Source: an uncultured Clostridia bacterium (GTDB lineage Bacteria > Bacillota > Clostridia > TANB77 > CAG-508). From it: DNA of 63,458 nt. The translations under genes were made by a program, and so were the position numbers. Location: positions 1-63,458 of the forward strand of contig CAKOUU010000009.1 in NCBI GenBank assembly GCA_934120675.1. The letters are read 5' to 3'. The notes under the pieces were generated by a model. That model did no database searches and was not told where the DNA came from. It saw only the letters and a program-made list of their open reading frames with translations. Of the stretch, positions 26,679 through 35,197 are shown piece after piece (the stretch's first letter is position 1; the number at the start of each line of letters is the position of its first letter).

Positions 26679-27029
26679 ATGATAGTAAAACCAACAGTTA
26701 CAGAATTATTAAAGAAAGCAAAAAACAGATATGAGCTAGTAATAGCTACATCAAAAAGAGCAAGACAAATTGCAATGGGAGATGAACCATTAACAAAAGT
26801 TAAAGAAGAATCTCCAGTAACACTTGCAGCAAATGAAATAGCAGAAGGAAAAGTTACAATTATAAGAGAAGGCGAAGAAATGCCAGAAGCTACATCAGAA
26901 AATAAAGAAGAAAACAAAAAACAAGAAGATGAAAAAGAAAACGAAAAAAGCACTGATGTAGAAGAAAAAGATGAAGAAATAAAATCAGAAAAAGACGAAG
27001 AAACAGAAACAGAAAAAAATGAAGAATAG
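26679..27029 (+). CDS. rpoZ: RNA polymerase omega subunit with acidic tail
   Basis: Assists assembly of RNA polymerase. The core (residues 1-68) has the family pattern KPTVTELLKKAKNRYELVIATSKRARQ read in parts, PLTKV..ESPVTLAANEIAEGK. Residues 75-116 form an extra Glu/Lys-rich tail that is longer than in most orthologues. Gene order remA-rpoZ-gmk differs from the common remA-gmk-rpoZ. Confidence 0.9.
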   Translation: MIVKPTVTELLKKAKNRYELVIATSKRARQIAMGDEPLTKVKEESPVTLAANEIAEGKVTIIREGEEMPEATSENKEENKKQEDEKENEKSTDVEEKDEEIKSEKDEETETEKNEE

Positions 27030-27044
27030 TAAAGGGGAATAAAA

Positions 27045-27617
27045 ATGCTAGTAATTTTATCAGGAGTTTCTGGTGCTGGAAAAGACACAATAAAAAAAGA
27101 ACTAATTAAAAGGATGGAAAATGTAATATCACTTCCATCTTTTACTTCTAGAGACCCAAGACCAGGAGAAGAAGAAGGAATACAATATCACTTTATAACA
27201 AAAGAAGAATTTAAAACAAAAATAAACAATGGAGAATTTTACGAATATGACTTACATCACGAAAACTATTACGGAACATCAAAAAAATTAATGAATGAAA
27301 AAATTGAAAGTGGAAAAATAATAGTAAAAGACATAGAAGTAAATGGAACAGAAAACCTAATAAAAACATTAGGAAATGATACAAAATTAGTTACTATTTT
27401 CTTGAAGGTCGATAAAGAAGAACTAAAAAATAGACTTATAAATCGTGGAGATAATTTGTCTGAAGCAGATATGCAATTAAGACTTAATAGATTGGAATAT
27501 GAAGAGTCCAAAATTAATTTGTATGACTACGTTATAAAAAATGATGATTTGGAAAAAACTGTTCAAATTATAATGACAATTATAGAAAATGAAAAAAGAT
27601 TAGAAAATCTACAATAA
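27045..27617 (+). CDS. gmk: Guanylate kinase
   Basis: Converts GMP to GDP with ATP. Seen: P-loop SGVSGAGKDT (Asp in the place usually held by Ser, Thr or Gly), TSRDPRPGEEEGIQYHF (GMP-binding, TTRxPRxGE type), GEFYEYDLHHENYYGT. Length 190 is normal. Fifteen bases downstream of rpoZ with AAAGGGG as ribosome site. Confidence 0.94.
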   Translation: MLVILSGVSGAGKDTIKKELIKRMENVISLPSFTSRDPRPGEEEGIQYHFITKEEFKTKINNGEFYEYDLHHENYYGTSKKLMNEKIESGKIIVKDIEVNGTENLIKTLGNDTKLVTIFLKVDKEELKNRLINRGDNLSEADMQLRLNRLEYEESKINLYDYVIKNDDLEKTVQIIMTIIENEKRLENLQ

Positions 27618-27633
27618 GTAGTTGATTTTTACA

Positions 27634-27668
27634 AATAAGTATGGTATTATAATGCCATACTTATTTTT
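27634..27668 (+). terminator. Terminator of the yicC-gmk unit
   Basis: AATAAGTATGGTATT stem with AATGCCATACTTATT, followed by a T-run. Confidence 0.9.
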
Positions 27669-27810
27669 TGGTATTTTATTCATAGTATTATAATCTAATA
27701 TTTTTTAATTCAAACTCGTTCAGAGTTCAAAGAAATTATATCTGTATTTCATATTGTGCCTATATTAAAAATTAGTTCAAAAGGCAAAAAATAGGGAAAG
27801 GAGGGATAAT

Positions 27811-28221
27811 ATGAGTAGTGAATTTGAAAAAATTGTATTGCAAAAATTTGACGAAATAAATGGTAAGTTAGAACATTTAGATAATAAAATTGACGCAGTA
27901 GAAGAAAACTTAAACAATAAAATTGACGCAGTAGAAGAAAACTTAAACAATAAAATTGACGCAGTAGAAGAAAGCTTAAACAATAAAATTGACGCAGTAA
28001 ATGATAACTTAAATAAAAAAATAGACTATGTAGACGCAAAACAAACAGAAAAATCAGATAGTATTATGTCAAAATTAAATTACATGAGCAATAATGTAGC
28101 AAAAATACTTGAAGAACAAATAAAAATGCGTGAAGAAATGAAAGAATACAATCAAAAAAACGAAAAAGAACATAGAATGTTTGAATACGAAATAGCTAAC
28201 CTAAAAAGATATGTAGTGTAA
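27811..28221 (+). CDS. Coiled-coil protein with 11-residue repeats
   Basis: Unknown function. The 136-residue soluble protein has five tandem 11-residue units (LNNKIDAVEEN type, residues 23-77) forming a hendecad coiled coil, followed by a second helical part (about 85-136). No membrane segment. AAAGGAGG before the ATG. Resembles the short t-SNARE-like or DUF-type coiled-coil proteins seen in Clostridia, but no family can be assigned. Confidence 0.7.
   Translation: MSSEFEKIVLQKFDEINGKLEHLDNKIDAVEENLNNKIDAVEENLNNKIDAVEESLNNKIDAVNDNLNKKIDYVDAKQTEKSDSIMSKLNYMSNNVAKILEEQIKMREEMKEYNQKNEKEHRMFEYEIANLKRYVV
27877..28041 (+). repeat. Tandem 33-bp coding repeats
   Basis: Five consecutive 33-bp units; units 1-4 share the AATAAAATTGACGCAGTA core exactly. 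Confidence 0.92.
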
Positions 28222-28226
28222 TAATC

Positions 28227-28266
28227 AAAAATATCCTCTGATAGACTAAAACAGAGGGTATTTTTT
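28227..28266 (+). terminator. Terminator
   Basis: AAATATCCTCTG pairs with CAGAGGGTATTTT (G-U pairs) and a T-run follows. Confidence 0.88.
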
Positions 28267-28306
28267 ATATATTAAAATGTAAAATATTGTAAAAATACAA
28301 AAATAA

Positions 28307-28335
28307 TTGCAATAAAAAAACATATATGGTATAAT
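28307..28335 (+). promoter_or_regulatory. Promoter
   Basis: TTGCAA, 17-bp spacer, perfect TATAAT, 36 bp upstream of the next ATG. Confidence 0.75.
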
Positions 28336-28370
28336 TTGAAAAGCACAATAGAAAAATAAAGGTGGTAAAG

Positions 28371-28706
28371 ATGGAAACAATATTAGTAGTAATATATATT
28401 TTAGTATTTCTAGTATTTGCCTTATGCCTATACGCAATAATGCAAATAAAATTACTAGGAATAAAAGTCAAAGACTTTTGGGACTTCATAGAAGCAAACC
28501 AAATGTTAGACAAGCTATACAGATTTGCAAAACAATACCAAGCAATGTCAGCACAAGAACAAGTAATATACTTATCAGAAGCAGAAAAAATATTCACAGC
28601 ATTTGACAAAGTACCAGAAGCACTATGGGATGAAGAATACGAAAAATACAAACAGGTACTAAAAAAATATAATGATATAAAAATGTTCAGATGGGCATCA
28701 AACTAA
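28371..28706 (+). CDS. Small membrane-anchored protein of unknown function
   Basis: The 111-residue protein has one N-terminal membrane segment (residues 3-25) and a soluble helical tail (about 40-111). A GTG nine bases upstream is in frame, but AAAGGTGG lies around it, so the ATG at 28371 is preferred. No family recognised. It precedes a LytR-CpsA-Psr gene and could be part of envelope assembly; that is by position only. Confidence 0.65.
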   Translation: METILVVIYILVFLVFALCLYAIMQIKLLGIKVKDFWDFIEANQMLDKLYRFAKQYQAMSAQEQVIYLSEAEKIFTAFDKVPEALWDEEYEKYKQVLKKYNDIKMFRWASN

Positions 28707-28780
28707 AAGAAACTAATATATAAAACAATATAATTGTTATATACTAGAATAAAAAATATAAAATGGAAGAAGGAATTACA

Positions 28781-29818
28781 ATGTCAGAGAAAAAAGAAAA
28801 AAGAAAATTAAGTGTATTTTCAAGAATAGTAATAGCGTTACTAATAATATTAGTATTAATTGTAGGAGTAGCATTTTTCTACGTAAAAGGAAAATTAGAT
28901 AAAATACAAAAAGTAGAATTACCATCAGACAAAGACTTAGGAATAACAGAAACAACAGCAAAAAATCTAACAGGATATAGAAACATAGCAATATTCGGTG
29001 TAGACAGTAGATCAGATGATTATGGAGTAGGAAACAGAAGTGACTGTATTATAATAGCAAGTATAAACAATGACACAGGAGCAATAAAATTAATATCAGT
29101 ATATAGAGACACATATGTAAACATAGAAGGACATGGACTAGACAAAATAACACATGCATACTCATATGGTGAAGCACCACTTGCAGTAAAAACACTAAAC
29201 ACAAATTTAGACTTAAATATAAACGAATTTGTAACAGTAAATTTTGACTCAGTAGCAGAAGCGGTAGACCAATTAGGAGGAGTTCAATTAACAATAACAT
29301 CAGACGAAATAAAATATATAAACGGATATATAGACGAAACATCAAAGGTAACAGGGAAAATATCAGAACACATAACAGAACCAGGAACATATACAGTAGA
29401 TGGAGTACAAGCAGTTGCATATTCTAGAATAAGATACACAGACGGTGGAGACTATAAAAGAACAGAAAGAATGAGAACAGTAATTGAAGCAATGTTTAGT
29501 AAATTAAAAACAAAAAATCTAAATGAAATAAACTCATTTGCAGACAAAATATTACCACATGTTTATACAAATATATCAGCAACAGATATAATATCAATGG
29601 TACCAAGTATGTCAAAATACAAAGTTACAGAAAGCATAGGATGGCCATATGATACAAAAGGAAAAACAATGGATAGATGGTACGGAATACCAATTACACT
29701 AGAATCAAATGTTACACAATTACACAAAGAAGCATTTGGAGAAGAAAACTACACCGCATCAGATACGGTAAAATCAATAAGTGAAAGCATTATAAAGAAA
29801 ACAGGATATACAAAATAA
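28781..29818 (+). CDS. LytR-CpsA-Psr family glycopolymer ligase
   Basis: Attaches polymers from lipid carriers to peptidoglycan outside the membrane. One membrane segment (residues 13-34), then the LCP domain with conserved elements NIAIFGVDSR, NRSDCIIIASIN, LISVYRDTYV, DKITHAYSYGE, and the Arg pair near YSRIRYTDGGDYKRTERM. Length 345. The frame opens 18 bases earlier (28763), but AAGAAGGA sits inside that extension, so 28781 is the start. Close to the polysaccharide locus, which suggests its substrate. Confidence 0.93.
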   Translation: MSEKKEKRKLSVFSRIVIALLIILVLIVGVAFFYVKGKLDKIQKVELPSDKDLGITETTAKNLTGYRNIAIFGVDSRSDDYGVGNRSDCIIIASINNDTGAIKLISVYRDTYVNIEGHGLDKITHAYSYGEAPLAVKTLNTNLDLNINEFVTVNFDSVAEAVDQLGGVQLTITSDEIKYINGYIDETSKVTGKISEHITEPGTYTVDGVQAVAYSRIRYTDGGDYKRTERMRTVIEAMFSKLKTKNLNEINSFADKILPHVYTNISATDIISMVPSMSKYKVTESIGWPYDTKGKTMDRWYGIPITLESNVTQLHKEAFGEENYTASDTVKSISESIIKKTGYTK

Positions 29819-29848
29819 TAATAAGAAAAGTAAATTCTTATAACATAG

Positions 29849-29879
29849 AAAGCTCTATATAAACTTATAGAGCTTTTTT
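29849..29879 (+). terminator. Terminator of the LytR-CpsA-Psr gene
   Basis: AAAGCTCTATA stem, 6-nt loop, TATAGAGCTTTTTT. Confidence 0.92.
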
Positions 29880-29904
29880 ATAACAAAATTCAAGGAGAAA
29901 CAAA

Positions 29905-30411
29905 ATGAATTTAAACATAAAAAGAACAATATTTGCAATTTTAACAATAGCAACATGCATAATAATATTTATATTTTCAAATCAAAACGGAGAAAAATCA
30001 GGACTAACAAGTAGAGGATTCGTAAGAAAAATAGTTGAAATAACAGGAATTACAAATAATTTAAACAAAACAGAAAAAGAAGAATTAATAGAAAATTGCC
30101 AATTTGTTGTAAGAAAATTAGCACATTTTTCAATATACACAATATTAGGAATAAATGCTTTAGGATTTATTAACACATACACAAAAATAAGTTTAAAAAA
30201 ACAAATAGGAATAACAATGCTTTTTGGATGCTTATATGCAACATCAGATGAATTCCATCAAATGTTTTCAAATGGAAGAACTGCATCCCCAAAAGATGTG
30301 TGCATAGATACTTTAGGAGTGTTGTTTGGAATAGGACTTTATATGCTGGTTAAAAAAATAATAATAACAATAAAAGAACACAAATTAGAAGACGGAAAAC
30401 AGACAATATAA
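29905..30411 (+). CDS. VanZ-family membrane protein
   Basis: Four predicted helices (about 7-25, 68-90, 100-118, 132-153) and the VanZ-type motifs RKLAHFSIYTILG and SDEFHQMFSNGRTASPKDVCIDTLG. VanZ proteins affect teicoplanin susceptibility in enterococci; the chromosomal relatives have unknown roles in the envelope. AAGGAGAAA precedes the ATG. Length 168 is usual. Confidence 0.88.
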   Translation: MNLNIKRTIFAILTIATCIIIFIFSNQNGEKSGLTSRGFVRKIVEITGITNNLNKTEKEELIENCQFVVRKLAHFSIYTILGINALGFINTYTKISLKKQIGITMLFGCLYATSDEFHQMFSNGRTASPKDVCIDTLGVLFGIGLYMLVKKIIITIKEHKLEDGKQTI

Positions 30412-30473
30412 ATGAAACGCGAATATTAGAACACAAAATAACACTAAAAGTTATACGAAAATAATCTAAACTA

Positions 30474-30502
30474 TTGACAAAAAAGTGCAAATTTTTTATA
30501 CT
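30474..30502 (+). promoter_or_regulatory. Strong promoter reading into the AC tract
   Basis: TTGACA, 17-bp spacer, TATACT. It is followed by AAAAGGGATG and an ATG at 30546. Confidence 0.75.
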
Positions 30503-30545
30503 ATACTTAGTATAAAAAATAAAAGTAAAAGGGATGAAAAATAAA

Positions 30546-30653
<108 letters not shown>

Positions 30654-30660
30654 TTTGATA

Positions 30661-30720
30661 AGGCAGGAATATTATATTTTACACTAAGTAATACTAATAG
30701 TGCGTATAATATTGCTGCCT
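30661..30720 (+). other. Long hairpin without T-run in front of the polysaccharide genes
   Basis: AGGCAGGAATATTATA pairs with TATAATATTGCTGCCT (15 of 16 bases), with an inner CACTA/TAGTG hairpin. No T-run follows on either strand, so it is not a standard terminator. It sits between the AC tract and the next promoter. Confidence 0.7.
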
Positions 30721-30768
30721 AAAACCGATGGAAAAAACAAGAAAAATGCAAAAAAACAACGAAAATAA

Positions 30769-30797
30769 TTGATTTTTTAAATAAAATATTATATAAT
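30769..30797 (+). promoter_or_regulatory. Promoter of the polysaccharide locus
   Basis: TTGATT, 17-bp spacer, perfect TATAAT, 50 bp before the sugar-transferase start. No other obvious promoter or terminator is seen until about 43.4 kb, so one long transcript is likely. Confidence 0.75.
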
Positions 30798-30846
30798 TTT
30801 AAATAGAGTTGACTGATGACAAAAAACGTTAATAGGGGGATTTAAA

Positions 30847-31578
30847 GTGGATATGAATGGAATAAAAAATTGCAACATTGCATTAGAAAATGAAGTTGTA
30901 AAAAATGAAATACCAGTTAGTATCACAATAGAAAAAAGTAAAAATAAAATAAAGAAAAAATTAGAGAATGTTATAAAAAGAATAATAGATATTTGTGGAG
31001 GTCTAGTAGGAACAATAGCACTAATACCATTAACAATTATAATATACGTAGCTAGAATTGTAATGCATGAAAATGATGGCCAAATATTTTATGACCAATT
31101 GAGAATAGGCAAAAATGGTAAAGTATTTAAAATGTATAAATACAGATCAATGGTTATTGGAGCAGATGAAAAATTACATAAATATTTAGAAGAAAACGAA
31201 GAGGCTAGAAAAGAATATAAAAAATATAAAAAATTAAAAAATGACCCAAGAATTACAAAGGTAGGAAATTTTATAAGAAAAACAAGCCTTGATGAATTTC
31301 CACAATTTATAAATGTCTTAAAAGGTGATATGAGTTTGGTTGGACCTAGACCATATCTTCCAAGAGAAAAAGAGGATATGGGCGAATATTATGATTGCAT
31401 TATTAAGACTAGACCTGGAGTTACAGGATATTGGCAAATTGCTGGTAGAAATGATGTTACTTTTGAGGATAGATTGAAGATGGATTGTGAGTATAATAAA
31501 AAGAAGAGCTTGAAAACAGATTTGAAATTACTTGCAAAGACTGTTTTAAAAGTTGTGAAAAAGGAAGGGGCAATATAA
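30847..31578 (+). CDS. Initiating sugar (glycosyl-1-phosphate) transferase
   Basis: Transfers the first sugar phosphate onto undecaprenyl phosphate at the membrane. A hydrophobic stretch at about residues 45-70, then the bacterial sugar transferase domain: FYDQLRIGKNGKVFKMYKYRSM read in parts, TSLDEFPQFINVLKGDMSLVGPRP, PGVTGYWQIAGR. Length 243 is the short type with one membrane segment. GTG start with TAGGGGGA six bases upstream; an ATG two codons in is an alternative. First gene of the exopolysaccharide or capsule cluster. Confidence 0.94.
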   Translation: MDMNGIKNCNIALENEVVKNEIPVSITIEKSKNKIKKKLENVIKRIIDICGGLVGTIALIPLTIIIYVARIVMHENDGQIFYDQLRIGKNGKVFKMYKYRSMVIGADEKLHKYLEENEEARKEYKKYKKLKNDPRITKVGNFIRKTSLDEFPQFINVLKGDMSLVGPRPYLPREKEDMGEYYDCIIKTRPGVTGYWQIAGRNDVTFEDRLKMDCEYNKKKSLKTDLKLLAKTVLKVVKKEGAI

Positions 31579-31597
31579 ACAATAATAGGGGGATTAT

Positions 31598-32723
31598 ATG
31601 AAAATTGCAATGATTCGGGCATAAAAGAATTCCAAGTAGAGAAGGAGGAGTAGAAATTGTTGTAGAAGAACTTTCTACAAGACTCGTAAAACTTGGAAAT
31701 AAGGTAGATGTATATAATAGAAAAGGAAAAAACGTTCAAGATAAAAATGCTGACAAAGAAAATAAAAAAATAAAAGAATATAAAGGTGTAAAAATAATAA
31801 CAATACCAACAATAAATAAAAAAGGAATAGATGCATTTTTATACAGTTTTTGTGCAAGCATAAGAGCATTGTTTGGACATTATGATGTACTTCATTATCA
31901 TGCAGAAGGCTCATGTGCAATGTTATGGATACCGCACTTATTTCATAAAAAAATTATTGTTACAATACATGGCCTAGATTGGCAACGCAGTAAATGGGGA
32001 GGATTTGCAACAAAGTACATAAAATATGGAGAAAAATGTGCTGTAAAATATGCGGATCAAATAATCGTATTATCTGAAAACGTAAAAAAGTATTTTAAAG
32101 ATACTTATAATAGAGAAACCGTATTTGTTCCAAATGGAATAGAAAAGCCAACAATAAAAAAAGCAAATATAATAAAGAATAAATATGACTTAAATAAAGA
32201 TGATTATATATTATTTTTAGCAAGAATAGTTCCAGAAAAAGGATTAGATGAATTAATAGATGCATATGAGAAAATCAAGACTGATAAAAAATTGGTAATT
32301 GCAGGAGGAGCAAGCCATACCAATGATTATCTAGAGCATATAAAAGAAAAAACAAAAAATAATAAAAATATAATTATGACAGGTTTTGTACAAGGAGAAG
32401 AATTGGACGAACTATATAGTAATGCATATTTGTACTGCTTACCAAGTCATATAGAAGGAATGCCAATATCTTTATTAGAAGCATTAAGTTATGGGCGAAA
32501 TGTATTAATAAGTGATATTGATGAAAATATTCAGGTTGCAGAAAAATATGCAACGACATTTAAAATGGGAGATGTTTCAGATTTAACAAATAAATTGGAA
32601 GCATGCATTGAAGGGAAAAATAGATATAATGGCAGCGAAATTCAAGAATATGTTTTAAATAAATATTCTTGGGATGATGTTGTAGAAAAAACATTGAAAA
32701 TATATAAGGAAATAGAAAGATGA
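31598..32723 (+). pseudogene. Family 4 glycosyltransferase with a one-base frameshift near the start
   Basis: The start MKIAMI is read from the ATG at 31598, then an extra C at about 31616 leads to a stop at 31622. Skipping that base restores GHKRIPSREGGVEIVVEEL, the standard start of this family, and the frame stays open to 32723 (VVTIHGLDWQRSKWGG-type acceptor region; LPSHIEGMPISLLEAL with the E-x7-E nucleotide-sugar motif). If the shift is real, translation from an internal ATG (31869) would lack the first 90 residues. Apart from this, the gene looks intact, so a sequencing error or a fresh mutation are both possible. Predicted role: adding one sugar in the repeat unit. Confidence 0.88.
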
Positions 32724-32780
32724 GAATTTTACTTGTAAAAAAATTTTGAATTGGTATAGAAGAAACTGATATGTGCCATT
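32720..32780 (+). pseudogene. Remnant of a glycosyltransferase gene start
   Basis: An ATG overlapping the preceding stop (ATGA) encodes MRILLVKKF and then stops. The DNA that follows (GAAGAAACTGATATG) still resembles the next gene, whose start reads MKILLVNKF...GGAETYV. It looks like the decayed N-terminus of a related gene. Confidence 0.5.
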
Positions 32781-32833
32781 AGATATATGAATGTCATAAA
32801 ATGAAAATTACAAAAATATAAAAAGAGGGAAGT

Positions 32834-34030
32834 ATGAAAATATTATTGGTAAATAAATTTCTTTATCCCAAAGGTGGAGCAGAAACTTATGTTATAAAAC
32901 TAGGAAAAAACTTAGAAAAAAAGGGACATGAGGTTCAATACTTTGGAGTAGAAAATAAAAAAAACATTTTAAAGAATAATTGGAACCTATATGCAAAAGA
33001 ATATGATTTGAGTAAAAATAGTTTGAAAAATATTATCAATGTTTTTAGCTTGATTTATTCAACAAATGCAAAGAAAAAAATGTGGAAGTTATTAAAATTA
33101 TATAATCCAGATTTAATTATATTAAATAATATTGAATATCATCTAACACCATCAATAATTGTAGCTATTAAAAAATACAAAAAAAAACATAAAGATGTTA
33201 AGCTATTTTATGTAGCACATGACTACCAACTAGTATGCCCAAGTCACGGATTATTTGATAATGATATAAAAGTTTGTGAAAAATGTTTAAATGGAAATTA
33301 TTGGAATTGCTATAAAACTAAATGTCTAAAAAATTCAAAACTAAAAAGTTTAATTGGAACAATTGATTCTATATATTGGCATAAAAACAATATTTATAAA
33401 AATGTTGATAAGATAATATGTCCAAGTGAATTTTTAAAGAATAAGTTAGATACTCAAAATGAATTTAAAAATAAAACAGTTGTTATTCATAACTTTATTG
33501 ATAATTTAAAAATTAAAAAATATGAAAAAGAAGATTATATTATAAATTTTGGAAAGTTTTGCAAAGACAAAGGTACTAAAACACTGTTAAAGGTTGTAAA
33601 GCAATTGCCTAATATAAAATTCATTTTTGCAGGTTATGGACCATTAGAAAATGAATTTTCAAAATACGAAAATATTAAGTTTGTAGGTTTTAAAAGTGGT
33701 GAGGAATTAATTGAGTTGATTTCAAAAGCTAGGATTAGTATATACCCATCTGAATGGTATGAAAATTGCCCATTTTCTGTAATTGAATCACAAATGTATG
33801 GAACACCTGTAATTGGTTCCAATATGGGAGGAATTCCAGAATTAATAGATATAGGTAAAACAGGAGAAGTTTTTGAAGCTAAAAATAGTGATGACTTAAA
33901 AAATAAAATTTTGGAATTATGGAATAACAAACAAAAATTAGAAGAATATACAAAAAATTGTGAACATATAAAAAACGAAACCATAGATAGCTATTTGAAA
34001 AAAATAATAAATTTATATAAGGAGAATTAA
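32834..34030 (+). CDS. Family 4 glycosyltransferase with Cys-rich insertion
   Basis: GT-B glycosyltransferase, retaining type. N-terminal MKILLVNKFLYPKGGAETYV, a Cys cluster between residues 152 and 175 (CEKCLNGNYWNCYKTKC), and the donor-binding half with FAGYGPLE, PSEWYENCPFSVIESQ and GTPVIGSNMGGIPE. The Cys cluster occurs in one clade of GT4 enzymes and may bind metal. Length 398. AGAGGGAAGT before the ATG; six bp to the next gene. Confidence 0.93.
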   Translation: MKILLVNKFLYPKGGAETYVIKLGKNLEKKGHEVQYFGVENKKNILKNNWNLYAKEYDLSKNSLKNIINVFSLIYSTNAKKKMWKLLKLYNPDLIILNNIEYHLTPSIIVAIKKYKKKHKDVKLFYVAHDYQLVCPSHGLFDNDIKVCEKCLNGNYWNCYKTKCLKNSKLKSLIGTIDSIYWHKNNIYKNVDKIICPSEFLKNKLDTQNEFKNKTVVIHNFIDNLKIKKYEKEDYIINFGKFCKDKGTKTLLKVVKQLPNIKFIFAGYGPLENEFSKYENIKFVGFKSGEELIELISKARISIYPSEWYENCPFSVIESQMYGTPVIGSNMGGIPELIDIGKTGEVFEAKNSDDLKNKILELWNNKQKLEEYTKNCEHIKNETIDSYLKKIINLYKEN

Positions 34031-34035
34031 TAAAA

Positions 34036-35190
34036 ATGAAAATCATTGAAGTAGGAACAGGTTATACATCAATACCAGCCAAAATGGGAGCGGCCACTGA
34101 AATAGTTGTTGAAGAAATAAGCAAAGTATTTGAAAAAGAAAAAATTAATTATGAAATATTTGATATTAAAGATGAAGAAAGAAAAGAAACAAATTTAAAA
34201 ATAAAGGAAGTTTATGTGCCTAAAATTTTTAGAAAAAAAGATGTTGGATTAGGAATAATGCATAAGTTAAAAAGAATTGCATATTCAATTAGTTTGGCTA
34301 AATCTTTAAAGAAAGAAATAAAAGAATCAGATGATGAATTGATTATTCACTTTCATAATCAATATAATATGTTTTTCTTTTGTAAACTAGTTTCAGAAAA
34401 AAACAGAAAAAAGATAAAGACAATATATACGGTACATAGTTATATTTGGAATGAAAAATGGGAAAAAATTCAAGATACAATAAAAAAAAGATACTTTCAA
34501 GAAGTTTATTGCTTAAAAAAAGCTGATAAAATATTTGTGTTAAATAATATAACAAAGCAACATTGTATTGAGAAACTTAAAATAAGTCCTGAAAAAATAG
34601 TTAGAATAGATAATGGAGTCAATATTGAAATTTATAAGCCAAATAGCAAAAATAATAATAAAATAATATTTTTTCAGTCTGGTTCTATATGCGACAGAAA
34701 AAATCAAATGACAGCTATTCAAATGTTAGCACCATTTATGAAAAAATATAAAAATATCAAATATAAATATGCTGGTGGAATTATTGACCAAGAATATAAA
34801 GAGTTATTAGATGAGTATGTAATTAAAAATAGTTTACAAAATCAAGTTGAATATATTGGAGAAATAAAGCCTGGAAAAGAATTGAGCAAATATTATAATG
34901 AGGCTAAAGCTTTTATTTTCCCATCAACAGCAGAAGCTTTTAGTTTAGTTATATTAGAAGCTATGGCATCAGGATTACCAGTTATAATGAATAGAAAAGC
35001 AATATTGGAAGTTGATGACAAATTAAATGATGTAATTTTATTTTATGAAGATGAAAAATCATTTGATAGTATCATGAATAATATTATTTTTAACGAAGAA
35101 AAAAGAAAAGAATATGCAATAAAATCAAGAAGAATAGCGGAAGAGGTATATAGTTGGGATTCAATTGCAAAAAAATATTTAGAAATGTAG
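34036..35190 (+). CDS. Family 4 glycosyltransferase
   Basis: GT-B fold, 384 residues. N-terminal half MKIIEVGTGYTSIPAKMGAATEIVVEEI; C-terminal half with FFQSGSICDRKNQ, KYAGGIID and FPSTAEAFSLVILEAMASGLPVI (E-x7-E). Donor and acceptor sugars are not predictable. Ends seven bp before the acyltransferase gene. Confidence 0.93.
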   Translation: MKIIEVGTGYTSIPAKMGAATEIVVEEISKVFEKEKINYEIFDIKDEERKETNLKIKEVYVPKIFRKKDVGLGIMHKLKRIAYSISLAKSLKKEIKESDDELIIHFHNQYNMFFFCKLVSEKNRKKIKTIYTVHSYIWNEKWEKIQDTIKKRYFQEVYCLKKADKIFVLNNITKQHCIEKLKISPEKIVRIDNGVNIEIYKPNSKNNNKIIFFQSGSICDRKNQMTAIQMLAPFMKKYKNIKYKYAGGIIDQEYKELLDEYVIKNSLQNQVEYIGEIKPGKELSKYYNEAKAFIFPSTAEAFSLVILEAMASGLPVIMNRKAILEVDDKLNDVILFYEDEKSFDSIMNNIIFNEEKRKEYAIKSRRIAEEVYSWDSIAKKYLEM

Positions 35191-35197
35191 GAAAATT

